From Tabrizicola sp. (GTDB taxonomy: Bacteria > Pseudomonadota > Alphaproteobacteria > Rhodobacterales > Rhodobacteraceae): 64,000 nucleotides of DNA. The stretch spans positions 1 to 64,000 of the forward strand of contig JALOTD010000001.1 of the NCBI GenBank assembly GCA_025458105.1, written 5' to 3'. How positions within the stretch are numbered: position 1 is the first letter of the stretch; every line of letters begins with the position of its first letter. Positions 37,243-46,247 of the stretch are shown here, piece by piece. The notes below the pieces were generated by a model. The model was given only the letters and a program-made list of their open reading frames with translations. It ran no database searches and was not told the origin of the DNA. Position numbers and translations under genes: made by a program.

Positions 37243-38084
37243 GCGCGCTTTGGCTTGCAGTGGGGTTCTGGCTGGCAGCGTGGGCGCTGAACGTCTTGCT
37301 GGCCGGAAGCTTCCTGGCAAGGACACGGGCGGGCCGTGCGCTGGTGCCGCTGCTCTTCGGGGTTGCGGTTCTGGTCCTGTGGGAAGGGCTGGTACGAGGG
37401 TTGAACGTCGCACCAGTGATCCTGCCAGCGCCAAGCGTGATTGCAGCGAAGATCGGGGCTGAATTGCCAGTGCTTTGGCAGGATTTCGCACAGACGATCC
37501 TGAAAGGCGCGATCCCGGGCTTTGTGATCGGGGCCGGGGCCGCCTTTGTAACCGCCATTGCCATCGACCGCTCGCCGTTCCTGCAACGGGGGCTTCTGCC
37601 CATCGGCAACTTTGTCGCCGCCTTGCCCATCGTCGGCCTCGCACCGATCCTGGTCATGTGGTTCGGGTTTGACTGGCAGTCGAAGGCGGCGGTCGTGGTG
37701 GTCATGGTGTTCTTCCCGATCCTTGTGAACATCGTGGCGGGCCTTCAGTCGAGCGAGCGGATGCAGCGCGACCTGATGGCGACCTGGGGGGCGAGTTACT
37801 GGCAGACCTTGTGGAAACTGCGACTGCCTGCAGCGATGCCCTTCATCTTCAATGGGCTGAAAATTGCATCGACTTTGGCCCTGATCGGGGCCATCGTTGC
37901 CGAATTCTTCGGCAGTCCGGTCTACGGCATGGGCTTCCGCATCTCGACTGAGGTGGGGCGGCTTGGCCTGGACATGGTTTGGGCCACGATTGCGGTCGCG
38001 GCTCTGGCGGGGTCGGTCTTCTATGGGCTGATCACGCTGATCGAACGGTGGGTGACCTTCTGGCACCCCTCGCAACGGCATTAA
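37239..38084 (+). CDS. ABC transporter permease (second of two)
   Basis: 281 residues. SsuC/TauC-type permease: LPAPSVIAAKIGAELPVLW, LPIGNFVAALPIVGLAPILV, and the EAA loop MQRDLMATWGASYWQTLWKL followed by RLPAAMPFIFNGLK. Seven likely membrane segments. Coupled to the first permease. Confidence 0.92.
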   Translation: MSALWLAVGFWLAAWALNVLLAGSFLARTRAGRALVPLLFGVAVLVLWEGLVRGLNVAPVILPAPSVIAAKIGAELPVLWQDFAQTILKGAIPGFVIGAGAAFVTAIAIDRSPFLQRGLLPIGNFVAALPIVGLAPILVMWFGFDWQSKAAVVVVMVFFPILVNIVAGLQSSERMQRDLMATWGASYWQTLWKLRLPAAMPFIFNGLKIASTLALIGAIVAEFFGSPVYGMGFRISTEVGRLGLDMVWATIAVAALAGSVFYGLITLIERWVTFWHPSQRH

Positions 38085-38121
38085 CAAAGGCCCCGGGGTG
38101 GGCCCAACATGGGAGACGACT

Positions 38122-39102
38122 ATGAAGAGACTTCTGACTGCTGCCTTCCTTGCGGCGGTGGGCACCGGCGCACAGGCCGAGGATGTGACGCTGCAGCTGA
38201 AATGGGTGACCCAGGCCCAGTTTGCGGGCTATTACGTGGCCCAGGCGAAGGGGTTCTATGAAGAAGAGGGCCTGAACGTCACCATCCTGCCGGGTGGGCC
38301 GGATATTGCGCCGACCCAGGTGATCGCGGGCGGCGGGGCTGACGTGATCGTGGAGTGGATGCCGGCCGCTCTGGCCGCGCGCGAAAAGGGCCTGCCGCTG
38401 GTGAACATCGCGCAGCCCTTTGCGTCGTCGGGGATGATGCTGACCTGCCTGAAGGAATCCGGGATCACAACGCCCGCTGACTTTGCCGACAAGACGCTGG
38501 GTGTCTGGTTCTTTGGGAATGAGTATCCGTTCCTGAGCTGGATGTCGCAACTTGGGCTGGCGACGGACGGCTCTGCTGGGGGGGTGACAGTGCTGAAGCA
38601 GGGCTTCAACGTCGATCCGCTGCTGCAGAAGCAGGCGGCCTGCATCAGCACCATGACCTACAACGAATACTGGCAGGTCATCGACGCCGGGATCACCGAG
38701 GATCAGCTGGTGACCTTCAAGTATGAAGACCAGGGCGTCGCCACTCTGGAAGACGGCCTTTATGTGCTGGAAGATCGTCTGGCCGACCCGGCCTTCCAGG
38801 AGACGATGGTCAAGTTCGTGCGCGCGAGCATGAAGGGCTGGAAATATGCCGAGGCGAATTCTGATGAAGCCGCGATGATCGTGCTGGAGAATGACCAAAC
38901 CGGGGCGCAGACCGAAAACCACCAGAAACGGATGATGGGCGAAATTGCCAAATTGACTGCCGGATCGAACGGTGCGCTGGATGTGGCCGCGGCGGAACGG
39001 ACGGTGGCATCGCTGCTGGCGGGCGGGTCGGACCCGGTTATCACCAAGGCGCCGGAAGGGGCCTGGACCAGCATGATCACGGACAAGGCGCTGGCGAACT
39101 GA
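38122..39102 (+). CDS. ABC transporter substrate-binding protein, THI5/NMT1 type
   Basis: 326 residues with signal peptide (MKRLLTAAFLAAVGTGAQA). Mature part DVTLQLKWVTQAQFAGYYVA, GFYEEEGLNVTILPGGP and VDVIVEWMPAALAA-like segments are the NMT1/THI5 fold that binds pyrimidine precursors, riboflavin or related ring compounds. GGGAG lies six bases before the ATG. In this locus the likely cargo is a pyrimidine, dihydropyrimidine or hydantoin, which is inference from neighbours. Confidence 0.88.
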   Translation: MKRLLTAAFLAAVGTGAQAEDVTLQLKWVTQAQFAGYYVAQAKGFYEEEGLNVTILPGGPDIAPTQVIAGGGADVIVEWMPAALAAREKGLPLVNIAQPFASSGMMLTCLKESGITTPADFADKTLGVWFFGNEYPFLSWMSQLGLATDGSAGGVTVLKQGFNVDPLLQKQAACISTMTYNEYWQVIDAGITEDQLVTFKYEDQGVATLEDGLYVLEDRLADPAFQETMVKFVRASMKGWKYAEANSDEAAMIVLENDQTGAQTENHQKRMMGEIAKLTAGSNGALDVAAAERTVASLLAGGSDPVITKAPEGAWTSMITDKALAN

Positions 39103-39120
39103 TCGCATTGCGCATCGACC

Positions 39121-39154
39121 GGGGCGCCGTCCGCAAGGCCGGCGCCCCTTGCTT
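39121..39154 (+). terminator. Probable terminator of the ABC/pyrimidine operon
   Basis: GGGGCGCC at 39121-39128 pairs perfectly with GGCGCCCC at 39141-39148 around a 12-base loop, followed by TTGCTT. It is 18 bases after the binding-protein stop. Confidence 0.65.
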
Positions 39155-39250
39155 AGCGGCAGCCCGGCCTTTGCGCGACAGTCGATCCTGCTTGACGAAA
39201 CACGCGATTTCTCTGACCTTTTCTGCGTCAATTTTGCCAGGAGTTTCCTT

Positions 39251-39808
39251 ATGAAGCCGTTTTCTGCGCTGGCCGTTACAGCCCTGATCGCCCTTTTGCC
39301 CGTCGCTGCCCAGGCCCAGGACTGGACAGGACCATATGTCGGGGTAACGCTTGGCCATGGCACGGGTGACGTCACTAACCCGCTGACAAGCACCTTCGAC
39401 CTTGGCGGCGAGGCCTATGGTCTTTACGCGGGGTACCTGTACCAGAACGGCAGCCTGGTCTATGGTGGCGAGCTTGCCTATCAGAGTGCGGCCGTCGACC
39501 TGGACGCGCTGCCGGGGCAGGGCTTCGACCAGTTGGTCGACCTCAAGGGGCGTCTCGGCTATGCGGCGGGGCCGGTGCTGTTCTACGGCGTTCTGGGATA
39601 CTCCTCGAACCGCTACGCAATTCCCGAAGGCACAAGCCGCGGCGATGGTCCGGCGTTTGGTCTCGGGCTGGACTATCAGCTGTCAGAGCGGGTCATGTTG
39701 GGGGCAGAGTACATGAGCCGCAGCATGAAGAACGGCCTGTCGGGCGGGGTCAACCCGGTTGAGAGTGACATCTCCACCCTGTCGGTCCGCATGGCGTTGC
39801 GCTTCTGA
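39251..39808 (+). CDS. Outer-membrane beta-barrel protein (porin family), paralog
   Basis: 185 residues. Signal peptide MKPFSALAVTALIALLPVAA; barrel from DWTGPYVGVTLGHGTGD to the terminal VRMALRF. It shares many positions with the protein at 1689-2309 (GPYVG, AGYLxQxGxLVYGxELAY, VDLKGRLG, LFYGxLGYSS, LDTLSLR-like end) but lacks its proline-rich linker. AGGAG is eight bases upstream. Confidence 0.85.
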   Translation: MKPFSALAVTALIALLPVAAQAQDWTGPYVGVTLGHGTGDVTNPLTSTFDLGGEAYGLYAGYLYQNGSLVYGGELAYQSAAVDLDALPGQGFDQLVDLKGRLGYAAGPVLFYGVLGYSSNRYAIPEGTSRGDGPAFGLGLDYQLSERVMLGAEYMSRSMKNGLSGGVNPVESDISTLSVRMALRF

Positions 39809-39843
39809 AGGACGGCGGCGCCCGTCTGGCAGGTTTGCCCATT

Positions 39844-39869
39844 TGTAAAGTTTGACAAGGCCTGTAAAG
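39844..39869. promoter_or_regulatory. Direct repeats upstream of the XRE regulator gene
   Basis: TGTAAAGTTTG (39844-39854) and TGTAAAGCTTG (39863-39873) recur with a 19-base period, with TTGACA between them. They end about 16 bases before the start codon's upstream region, a position suited to autoregulation by the XRE protein. Inference only. Confidence 0.45.
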
Positions 39870-39889
39870 CTTGCGGCCGGAGGTTTCAG

Positions 39890-41176
39890 ATGCCGCTGTC
39901 CGCCCTGACCGGAACCCGCTTGCGTGAGCGCCGTCTTGCCCTTGGCTTTAGGCAGGCCGATGTGGCAGGGGCGATCGGCATTTCGGCGAGCTACCTGAAC
40001 CTGATCGAGCACAATCGGCGCAAGGTGACGCCCGAGGTGCTGGATCGTCTGGCCACCCGGCTTGATATCGACCGAACCGCCCTGATCGAGGGCCGCGAGG
40101 GCGCCCTGGTCGAGGATCTGCGCGCCGCCGCTGCCCGCGCCGCGCCCTCTGGCGCTGAAATCGACCGGCTTGATGATTTCGTCGGTCGCTTCCCGGGCTG
40201 GGCGGGCCTTCTGGCGCACTTGCACACCCGGACACAAACACTGGAACGCGCGGTCGAGGCGCTGAACGACCGGATGAGCCACGACCCGTTTCTGTCGCAA
40301 TCCCTGCATGAGGTGCTTTCGTCGTTGTCCTCGGTCCGGGCCACAGCGGCGATCCTGGCCGAAACGCCGGATTTGCCCGAGGACTGGGCCGAGCGCTTTC
40401 ATCGGAACCTGCATCATGACAGCGAGCGCCTGGCAGCCGGAGCCGAAGCGCTGGTGGCCTATCTCGATTCGGGAAGTGCCATAGCAGAGCAGGGCATCGC
40501 CGCCCCTCAGGAAGAAGTGGAGGAATGGTTGACCGGGCGCGGCTGGTCAATCAGCGACGCCGAAGCCGCAACCGGGCTGGCCGAAGAGATCGAGGGCCTT
40601 GCGTCCGCCGCAGCCCGCAGCCTTGCGCGGGATCATGTTGCCCGTGCCGCAGCCGATGCCAAGGCCCTGCCAGAGGCGGTTCTGGCCAAGGCGCTTGCGG
40701 AATTCGGCCCGGACCCGGTGACGCTTGCGGCGCGCTGTGGTGTCGATCCGATGGTGGCGTTGCGGCGGCTGGCCACGGTGGCAGAAGTCTCAGCGGGTCT
40801 GGTGATCTGCGACGCCTCGGGGACGATGACCTATCGCAAGCCGGCGGCCGGATTTCCCTTGCCAAGGTTCGGTGCGGCCTGTCCCCTTTGGCCACTTTAT
40901 GCGGCCCTTGCGCGCCCGTTGCAGCCCATCGAGGCGCGTGTCGAGGTGGCCGGGCAAGCCGGTCGAAGGCACCGGGTGATTGCCATTTCAACCTTGCGTC
41001 ACCCGCAGGGTCTGCGCGGCCCGGAACTTCGGGAGGCAGGCATGTTGATCCTGCCCGATACCGAAGATGGTCCCGTGCTTGAAGTCGGGTCCAGTTGCAG
41101 GGTTTGCCCGCGCAGCGCTTGCCTTGCCCGTCGCGAGCCATCCATTCTGAGCGCAGACGTCGAAGCCCCGGTCTAG
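39890..41176 (+). CDS. XRE family regulator, short-chain fatty acyl-CoA regulator type
   Basis: 428 residues. N-terminal XRE HTH: LRERRLALGFRQADVAGAIG, SASYLNLIEHNRRKVTPEVL. The rest matches the ScfR/RamB-type acyl-CoA regulators with the C-terminal DUF2083-like domain and a cysteine cluster CRVCPRSACLARREPSI. The central part has a helical segment (FHRNLHHDSERLAAGAEALV). Such regulators control acetate/propionate (glyoxylate, methylcitrate or ethylmalonyl) genes. GGAGG supports the start. Confidence 0.85.
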   Translation: MPLSALTGTRLRERRLALGFRQADVAGAIGISASYLNLIEHNRRKVTPEVLDRLATRLDIDRTALIEGREGALVEDLRAAAARAAPSGAEIDRLDDFVGRFPGWAGLLAHLHTRTQTLERAVEALNDRMSHDPFLSQSLHEVLSSLSSVRATAAILAETPDLPEDWAERFHRNLHHDSERLAAGAEALVAYLDSGSAIAEQGIAAPQEEVEEWLTGRGWSISDAEAATGLAEEIEGLASAAARSLARDHVARAAADAKALPEAVLAKALAEFGPDPVTLAARCGVDPMVALRRLATVAEVSAGLVICDASGTMTYRKPAAGFPLPRFGAACPLWPLYAALARPLQPIEARVEVAGQAGRRHRVIAISTLRHPQGLRGPELREAGMLILPDTEDGPVLEVGSSCRVCPRSACLARREPSILSADVEAPV

Positions 41177-41251
41177 CGGCACAGTGGCCGTGCGTCAGCA
41201 TCGCGGATCAGGCTGGCGCCCCTGAGCAAATGTTCGGTTGCAAGGGAAGTT

Positions 41252-41280
41252 TTGACATGGGCGTGCTCTCGGCTGATAGT
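41252..41280 (+). promoter_or_regulatory. Sigma-70-like promoter for the response regulator-kinase operon
   Basis: TTGACA at 41252-41257, a 17-base spacer and GATAGT at 41275-41280 give a consensus -35 and a fair -10 about 40 bases before the GTG start. Confidence 0.5.
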
Positions 41281-41317
41281 AGGCGGGAGGGCGGCGCAAG
41301 TTCGCCGGGGGGAACCA

Positions 41318-41680
41318 GTGTCGGGTCACGTACTCCTCATCGAGGATGAGCCCAACATCGCCGAGGCGATGCGCTTTCTGCTGACGCGGGAAGGCTTCCG
41401 GATGAGTCATCTGTCCGAGGGCGACGAAGTCCTGGCGCGGATCCGCAGCGACCGTCCCGACCTGGTGATCCTGGACCATATGTTGCCCGGGATGTCCGGC
41501 CTGGAAATCCTGCAGGCACTGCGGGCCGATCCCGATACCCGGACCTTGCCGGTGATGATGCTGACTGCGCGCGGACGGGACCGCGAGCTTGCCGAAAGGG
41601 CCGGGGCGGACCGGTTCATTTCCAAGCCGTTTTCCAACGCTGAGATCCTGGCCGAAGTGCGGGCCATGACGGGGCGCTGA
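41318..41680 (+). CDS. Single-domain response regulator
   Basis: 120 residues, a lone receiver domain: acidic pocket VLLIEDEPNIAEAM, phospho-acceptor Asp in LVILDHMLPGMSG, Thr in MMLTARG and Lys in FISKPFS. No output domain, so it acts CheY-like or in a relay. GTG start preceded by GGGGGAA. Overlaps the next gene (TGATG) and is in operon with the fused kinase. Confidence 0.93.
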   Translation: MSGHVLLIEDEPNIAEAMRFLLTREGFRMSHLSEGDEVLARIRSDRPDLVILDHMLPGMSGLEILQALRADPDTRTLPVMMLTARGRDRELAERAGADRFISKPFSNAEILAEVRAMTGR

Positions 41681-41946
41681 TGGCCCGCCCGAAGTCACCG
41701 CCGGTCTTCCTGGGTCGGACCCTGTACCGGCGCAGGCGCTTGCGTGACGCCGCGAGGCTGCTGCCGGTGGTCGGCGTGCTTCTGCTGCTGTTGCCGCTCC
41801 TGTGGGTGTCGGATGTCGAGGTTCGCCTTGGCTCTGGGGAAGTCGTCTATTTCTTCGTGGTCTGGCTGGCCCTGATCGGCCTGGCGGCGGCCTTTGCCCC
41901 GGGCCTGACGCGCGGCGACAAGGCCGACGATCAGGAGGAGGACTGA
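41680..41946 (+). CDS. Small membrane protein linked to the fused sensor kinase
   Basis: 88 residues, basic N terminus (RTLYRRRRLRDAARL), two membrane segments (LLPVVGVLLLLLPLLWV, VVYFFVVWLALIGLAAAFA) and an acidic tail. It is squeezed between regulator and kinase with one-base gaps, so it is probably an accessory of the sensor, perhaps like the small subunits that accompany SLC5 transporters. No family proven. Confidence 0.7.
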   Translation: MARPKSPPVFLGRTLYRRRRLRDAARLLPVVGVLLLLLPLLWVSDVEVRLGSGEVVYFFVVWLALIGLAAAFAPGLTRGDKADDQEED

Positions 41947-41947
41947 C

Positions 41948-44632
41948 ATGCCATTCAACCTGCTTGTCGCGTCCTGTCTGCTTTACGTCATCTTTCTGTT
42001 TGCCGTGGCGTTTCTGGTCGAGCGCCGGGCACATCTGGGCCGCTTGGGGTGGTTGCGCTCGCCCCTTGTCTACACGCTATCGCTGTCGATCTATTGCACG
42101 GCGTGGACCTTTTACGGGGCGGTCGGCTATGCGGCGCGCTCGGGCCTGGAATTCCTGACGATCTACTTTGGCCCGACGCTGGTCTTCATTGGCTGGTGGT
42201 GGCTTTTGCGCAAGCTCGTCCGGATCGGGCGCGAGTATCGTGTTACTTCGATCGCCGATCTGATCTCGTCGCGGTTTGGGAAGTCGAACACCCTGGGGGT
42301 GATTGTCACCCTGATCTGTGTGGTGGCGGCCACGCCCTACATCGCGCTGCAGTTGCAGTCGGTCGTCCTGTCCTTTGGTGTCTTTGCCAGTGCCACGCCC
42401 GACGGGCAGGCCCCGCCTGACCCGGAACAAACGGCGATCTGGGTGGCGGTCGGACTGGCCTTGTTCACCATCCTTTTCGGGACGCGCAACCTGGATGCCA
42501 AAGAGCAGCACCATGGCATCGTCACGGCGATTGCGGTGGAGGCAGTCGTGAAACTTGTGGCGCTGCTGGCGGTCGGGGCTTTCGTTGTGTGGGGTCTTGC
42601 TGGTGGGGTGTCCGAGATCATTGCCAAGATCGATGCCGCGGACCTCGCCGCCTGGCAAGTTCAGCCGGGACGCTGGACCGGGCTGATCTTCCTGTCTGCC
42701 GTGGCAGTCATCACCTTGCCGCGCATGTTTCAGGTCCTGGTGGTCGAGAATGCCGACGAAGGTCATCTTGCCCGCGCCAGCTGGGCCTTTCCGCTGTACC
42801 TTCTGGCCATGAGCCTGTTCATCGTGCCGATCGCGGTGATCGGCCTAGAACGGATGCCTGCAGGCGCCAATCCGGACATGTTCGTTCTGACGCTGCCCTT
42901 GTCGGAAGGGCAGGGCGGACTTGCGATGCTGGCGTTTCTTGGCGGTTTCTCCTCGGCCACGTCCATGGTGATCGTCGAGTCAATTGCTTTGGCCACGATG
43001 ATTTCAAACCACATCGTGATTCCGCTTTGGCTGCACCTTCGCCCCAGTGCGGCACGGGGCGATGACTTGCGGTCGGTGGTTCTGACAGCACGCCGTCTGG
43101 CCATCGCGGGGGTGCTTGCGCTGGGGTACGGCTATTATCATGTCTCGGGCGGGTCTGCAGCTCTGGCGGCCATTGGTCTGATTGCGTTTCTGGGCGTGGC
43201 GCAGATTCTGCCGGCGCTGATTGGCGGGTTGTTCTGGCGGGGGGCGACGCGGATCGGGGCGATGGCGGGCCTTCTGGTGGGCTTTGCGGTCTGGGCCTAC
43301 ACATCGTTTTTGCCTTCGTTCGGCCCCGGCGCTGTGCTGAGCGAGTCCGTCTTCACCCAGGGCCTGTTCGGTCTTTCCTGGCTGCGCCCCCAGGCCCTGT
43401 TCGGGACCGAGGCGATGGACCCCTTGACCCATGCCCTGTTCTGGTCGCTTGTCCTGAACGCCACAGCCTTCTGTCTGGGATCGCTTCTGACGTTTCCCGG
43501 TCCCGTGGAGCGTTTGCAGGGCGCGGCTTTCGTCAATGTGTTTGATGGGGGCGCCGGTCCGCAACGCTGGGCGCGTGGTCAGGCCGAACCTGAAGCGCTG
43601 CTGACCATGGCGCAACGCATCCTGGGCGAGGACGCGGCGCTGACGCTGTTTCAATCAGCGGCGCGCGACCAGGGGAAAGAGGGATTTCTGCCGGACCCGA
43701 CGCCTGCTTTTCTGGATTCGCTTGAAGGACGCCTGTCAGGCTCGGTCGGGGCGGCCACCGCTCATGCGATGATCAGCCAGCTTGTCGGCCGCGCGACCGT
43801 CTCGGTCGAGGATCTGATGGCTGTGGCCAGCGAGTCCGCCCAAATTCTGGAATATTCCGCACAGTTGGAGGCGCGCGAGGCGGAACTGACGCGGACCGCT
43901 GGCGCCCTGCGCGAAGCGAACGAGAAGCTGACCCAGCTTTCGATCCAGAAGGATGCTTTCCTGTCCCAGATAAGCCACGAACTGCGCACGCCAATGACGT
44001 CGATCCGCGCCTTTTCCGAGATCCTGACAGAAGGTGACCTGCCGCCCGACATGGTGGTAAAGTACGGCAAGATCATCCATGACGAGGCCAAGCGGCTGAC
44101 GCGGCTGCTGGACGATCTTCTGGACCTCAGCGTTCTGGAAAATGGTACCGTGCAATTGAATCTGACCCTGGCCAGCCTGCAGCAGATGCTGGATCATGCG
44201 CTGACGGCCGCGCGGCAAACCCGGCCGGAGCGCAGCTTCACGATCCAGCGAGATTTGCCATCGGAGGCAATCTACTTGAAAACCGACTCTGATCGGCTGG
44301 TCCAGGTGTTCATCAACCTGATCTCGAATGCTCGCAAGTACTGCGACGCTGCCGACCCCGTCCTGCGGATTGCCGTGCGGCAGCGGGCCGGGCGGGTCAC
44401 GATTGACATCATCGACAACGGAAGCGGAATTCCGAAGGACTCGCAATCGCTGATCTTCGAGAAATTTGCCCGTCTGACCGATGCCAACCGCGCGGGAGGC
44501 GCCGGGCTGGGGCTGGCCATCTGTCGCGAAATCATGACGAACCTTGGCGGGTCGGTCGCCTATCTGCCGGGACAGGGCGGGGCGGCCTTTCGGGTCACTG
44601 TGCCGTTGCGGCTTGAAAAGGCGGCTGCATGA
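41948..44632 (+). CDS. SLC5 transporter-histidine kinase fusion sensor (CrbS/CbrA-like)
   Basis: 894 residues. Residues ~1-500 are a sodium:solute symporter (SLC5) domain with about 13 membrane segments (TLSLSIYCTAWTFYGAVGYA, GFSSATSMVIVESIALATM, AQILPALIGGLFWRGATRIG). A linker and coiled coil (EAELTRTAGALREANEKLT) lead to the kinase: His677 in LSQISHELRTPMTSIR, N-box INLISNARKYCDA, DNGSGIP, GGAGLGLAICREI. Relatives CrbS and CbrA sense acetate, or histidine and C/N status. The adjacent receiver is the obvious partner; the acyl-CoA-type regulator upstream suggests an acetate signal. Confidence 0.9.
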   Translation: MPFNLLVASCLLYVIFLFAVAFLVERRAHLGRLGWLRSPLVYTLSLSIYCTAWTFYGAVGYAARSGLEFLTIYFGPTLVFIGWWWLLRKLVRIGREYRVTSIADLISSRFGKSNTLGVIVTLICVVAATPYIALQLQSVVLSFGVFASATPDGQAPPDPEQTAIWVAVGLALFTILFGTRNLDAKEQHHGIVTAIAVEAVVKLVALLAVGAFVVWGLAGGVSEIIAKIDAADLAAWQVQPGRWTGLIFLSAVAVITLPRMFQVLVVENADEGHLARASWAFPLYLLAMSLFIVPIAVIGLERMPAGANPDMFVLTLPLSEGQGGLAMLAFLGGFSSATSMVIVESIALATMISNHIVIPLWLHLRPSAARGDDLRSVVLTARRLAIAGVLALGYGYYHVSGGSAALAAIGLIAFLGVAQILPALIGGLFWRGATRIGAMAGLLVGFAVWAYTSFLPSFGPGAVLSESVFTQGLFGLSWLRPQALFGTEAMDPLTHALFWSLVLNATAFCLGSLLTFPGPVERLQGAAFVNVFDGGAGPQRWARGQAEPEALLTMAQRILGEDAALTLFQSAARDQGKEGFLPDPTPAFLDSLEGRLSGSVGAATAHAMISQLVGRATVSVEDLMAVASESAQILEYSAQLEAREAELTRTAGALREANEKLTQLSIQKDAFLSQISHELRTPMTSIRAFSEILTEGDLPPDMVVKYGKIIHDEAKRLTRLLDDLLDLSVLENGTVQLNLTLASLQQMLDHALTAARQTRPERSFTIQRDLPSEAIYLKTDSDRLVQVFINLISNARKYCDAADPVLRIAVRQRAGRVTIDIIDNGSGIPKDSQSLIFEKFARLTDANRAGGAGLGLAICREIMTNLGGSVAYLPGQGGAAFRVTVPLRLEKAAA

Positions 44633-44701
44633 GCGCTTGCCTTAACCCTTTGTGAAGATGCCGGGCGCTAGTCTGCCACTGACGCCACCGGAAAGCCGCG
44701 C

Positions 44702-45661
44702 ATGTCCGACGTGATCCGCCGAAAGATCGACCTCGCCCGCCAGCCGCAGGCCGAAGGCGCGCCCGGGGCCGACCGGGGCTGGCGCCTGGCGCTGGCGCGT
44801 GCCGCCCGCGACGCCATGGCGTTGGATATGGACTTTCGTCGCCTGTCGGTCAGCCGTGTCAGCCTCTCCGAGGTGCTGGAGCTTGCGCCCGAGCGGGCTA
44901 TGGTCGCCGTTCTGGATGGCCCTCGGGGTGCGCTCGGCGTCCTCATGCTGTCGCCTTTGGTCACCGCAACCCTGATCGAGATGCAGACCCTTGGCCGCCT
45001 GTCCCCGCAACCGCCACAACCGCGCAAGCCGACGCGGATCGATGCGGCGATGGTGGCGGGGGTGATCGACCGCGCCTTGACCGGACTGGATGAAGCCCTG
45101 GCCGAAGAGGCTGACCTGATCTGGGCGGGGGGCTTCCGCTATGCCTCACACCTTGACGACGTGCGGCCGCTTGGACTGATGCTTGAGGATGAGACGTATC
45201 GCGTCCTGTCGGCTGAGGTCGCCATGGGCGCAGATGGCCGGACGGGTGATGTCCTTTTGGTCCTGCCCGCCAATGGCCGGGGTGAACGTCCCGCTTCGGT
45301 TCAGGCGCAGCCGGTCGACACCGCGCCTCCCTTTTCAGCCGGGCTTGCAGCGCAGGTCATGCAGGTAGACTGTCGGCTGGACGCTGTGATCGGCCGCCTT
45401 GTTCTGCCGATCCGGCAGATTATGTCGCTGCAGGCAGGTGATGTCCTCAACCTTCCAGTGGCGTCTCTGGACGCAATCGCGCTGGAAACGGCAGACGGCG
45501 TTCCCGTGGCTCGTGCAAAACTGGGGCAAAACCGCGGCATGCGCGCGCTAAAGCTTTTAGCGACCGAGGCCGCAACGACCGCTGCCTCTGCTTCTGTCCC
45601 AGCGGTCACCGATCACAGTGCTGTTGCCTCTGTGCCCCCCGACTGGCGCGCCGCCGGTTGA
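44702..45661 (+). CDS. Orphan FliM/FliN-family (SpoA domain) protein
   Basis: 319 residues. The C-terminal SpoA-type surface is seen in VDCRLDAVIGRLVLPIRQIM and SLQAGDVLNLPVASLDAIAL, typical of FliM/FliN C-ring proteins; the N-terminal part (VIRRKIDLARQP, LSEVLELAPERAMVAVL) resembles FliM-like middle regions. No other flagellar gene is in the window. It may be a diverged motor-switch protein or a chemotaxis-linked adaptor. Confidence 0.75.
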   Translation: MSDVIRRKIDLARQPQAEGAPGADRGWRLALARAARDAMALDMDFRRLSVSRVSLSEVLELAPERAMVAVLDGPRGALGVLMLSPLVTATLIEMQTLGRLSPQPPQPRKPTRIDAAMVAGVIDRALTGLDEALAEEADLIWAGGFRYASHLDDVRPLGLMLEDETYRVLSAEVAMGADGRTGDVLLVLPANGRGERPASVQAQPVDTAPPFSAGLAAQVMQVDCRLDAVIGRLVLPIRQIMSLQAGDVLNLPVASLDAIALETADGVPVARAKLGQNRGMRALKLLATEAATTAASASVPAVTDHSAVASVPPDWRAAG

Positions 45662-45665
45662 CCCT

Positions 45666-46097
45666 TCAGCCTGCCTTTGCCGCAAGTGCCTCGATCTGAG
45701 GCCGCAGATGATCCAGCTGATAGCCAAACCGGGCTGGCAGACCGACAAGCTCCTCAACGGGTCTGGTACCGGCCTGCGACAGTGCCCAGACGACCGAGCT
45801 GCGGTTGCCACTGGCACAGTAGGCAAAGACCGGTCCGGGTGAGGCAGCGATGGCAGCGCCTTGCACTTGCACATTCTCCATCGTCATCATCCCGCCGATC
45901 ACTGGATTGAACACAAAACTCAGACCCAGGGCCTCGGCCGCAGCTTTCATGGTCTGGGCATGCAGAGTTGGCGGAATTTCCGCATCCGGCCTGTTGTCGA
46001 TGACCGTCACATACCCTGCCGCCTTGATGGCTGCGAGATCCTCGGGCTGGATCTGGGGAGAGACGGCATACTCCGGCGTGATCGGGCGAATGTCCAT
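45666..46097 (-). CDS. TIGR01244/DUF442 family phosphatase-like sulfur transferase
   Basis: 143 residues, a dual-specificity-phosphatase-like fold. The active-site loop YCASGNRSS gives the C-x5-R pattern; N-terminal PITPEYAVSPQIQPEDLAAI and VTVIDNRPDAEIP are typical of the Blh N-terminal phosphatase family. Often linked to sulfide/persulfide handling; here it stands alone. ATG chosen over an upstream TTG. Confidence 0.85.
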   Translation of the reverse strand: MDIRPITPEYAVSPQIQPEDLAAIKAAGYVTVIDNRPDAEIPPTLHAQTMKAAAEALGLSFVFNPVIGGMMTMENVQVQGAAIAASPGPVFAYCASGNRSSVVWALSQAGTRPVEELVGLPARFGYQLDHLRPQIEALAAKAG

Positions 46098-46247
46098 GGA
46101 TTGCGGCTTTCGTAAGGGGGCAGGTGCCAAGGGACAATAGTCGCAGGTCTGTCAAAGCGAAAGCGGTCACGTTGACTTGGGTCAAGGCGCCCGGCGGTAG
46201 TTTGCGCGATAGGTGCGGAACATCGATCAGGTAACTTGGACTGGACC

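Noticed and set aside
36118..37644. 508-codon minus-strand frame across the ABC permeases
   Set aside because: Low-complexity antisense shadow; both permeases on the plus strand are well supported.
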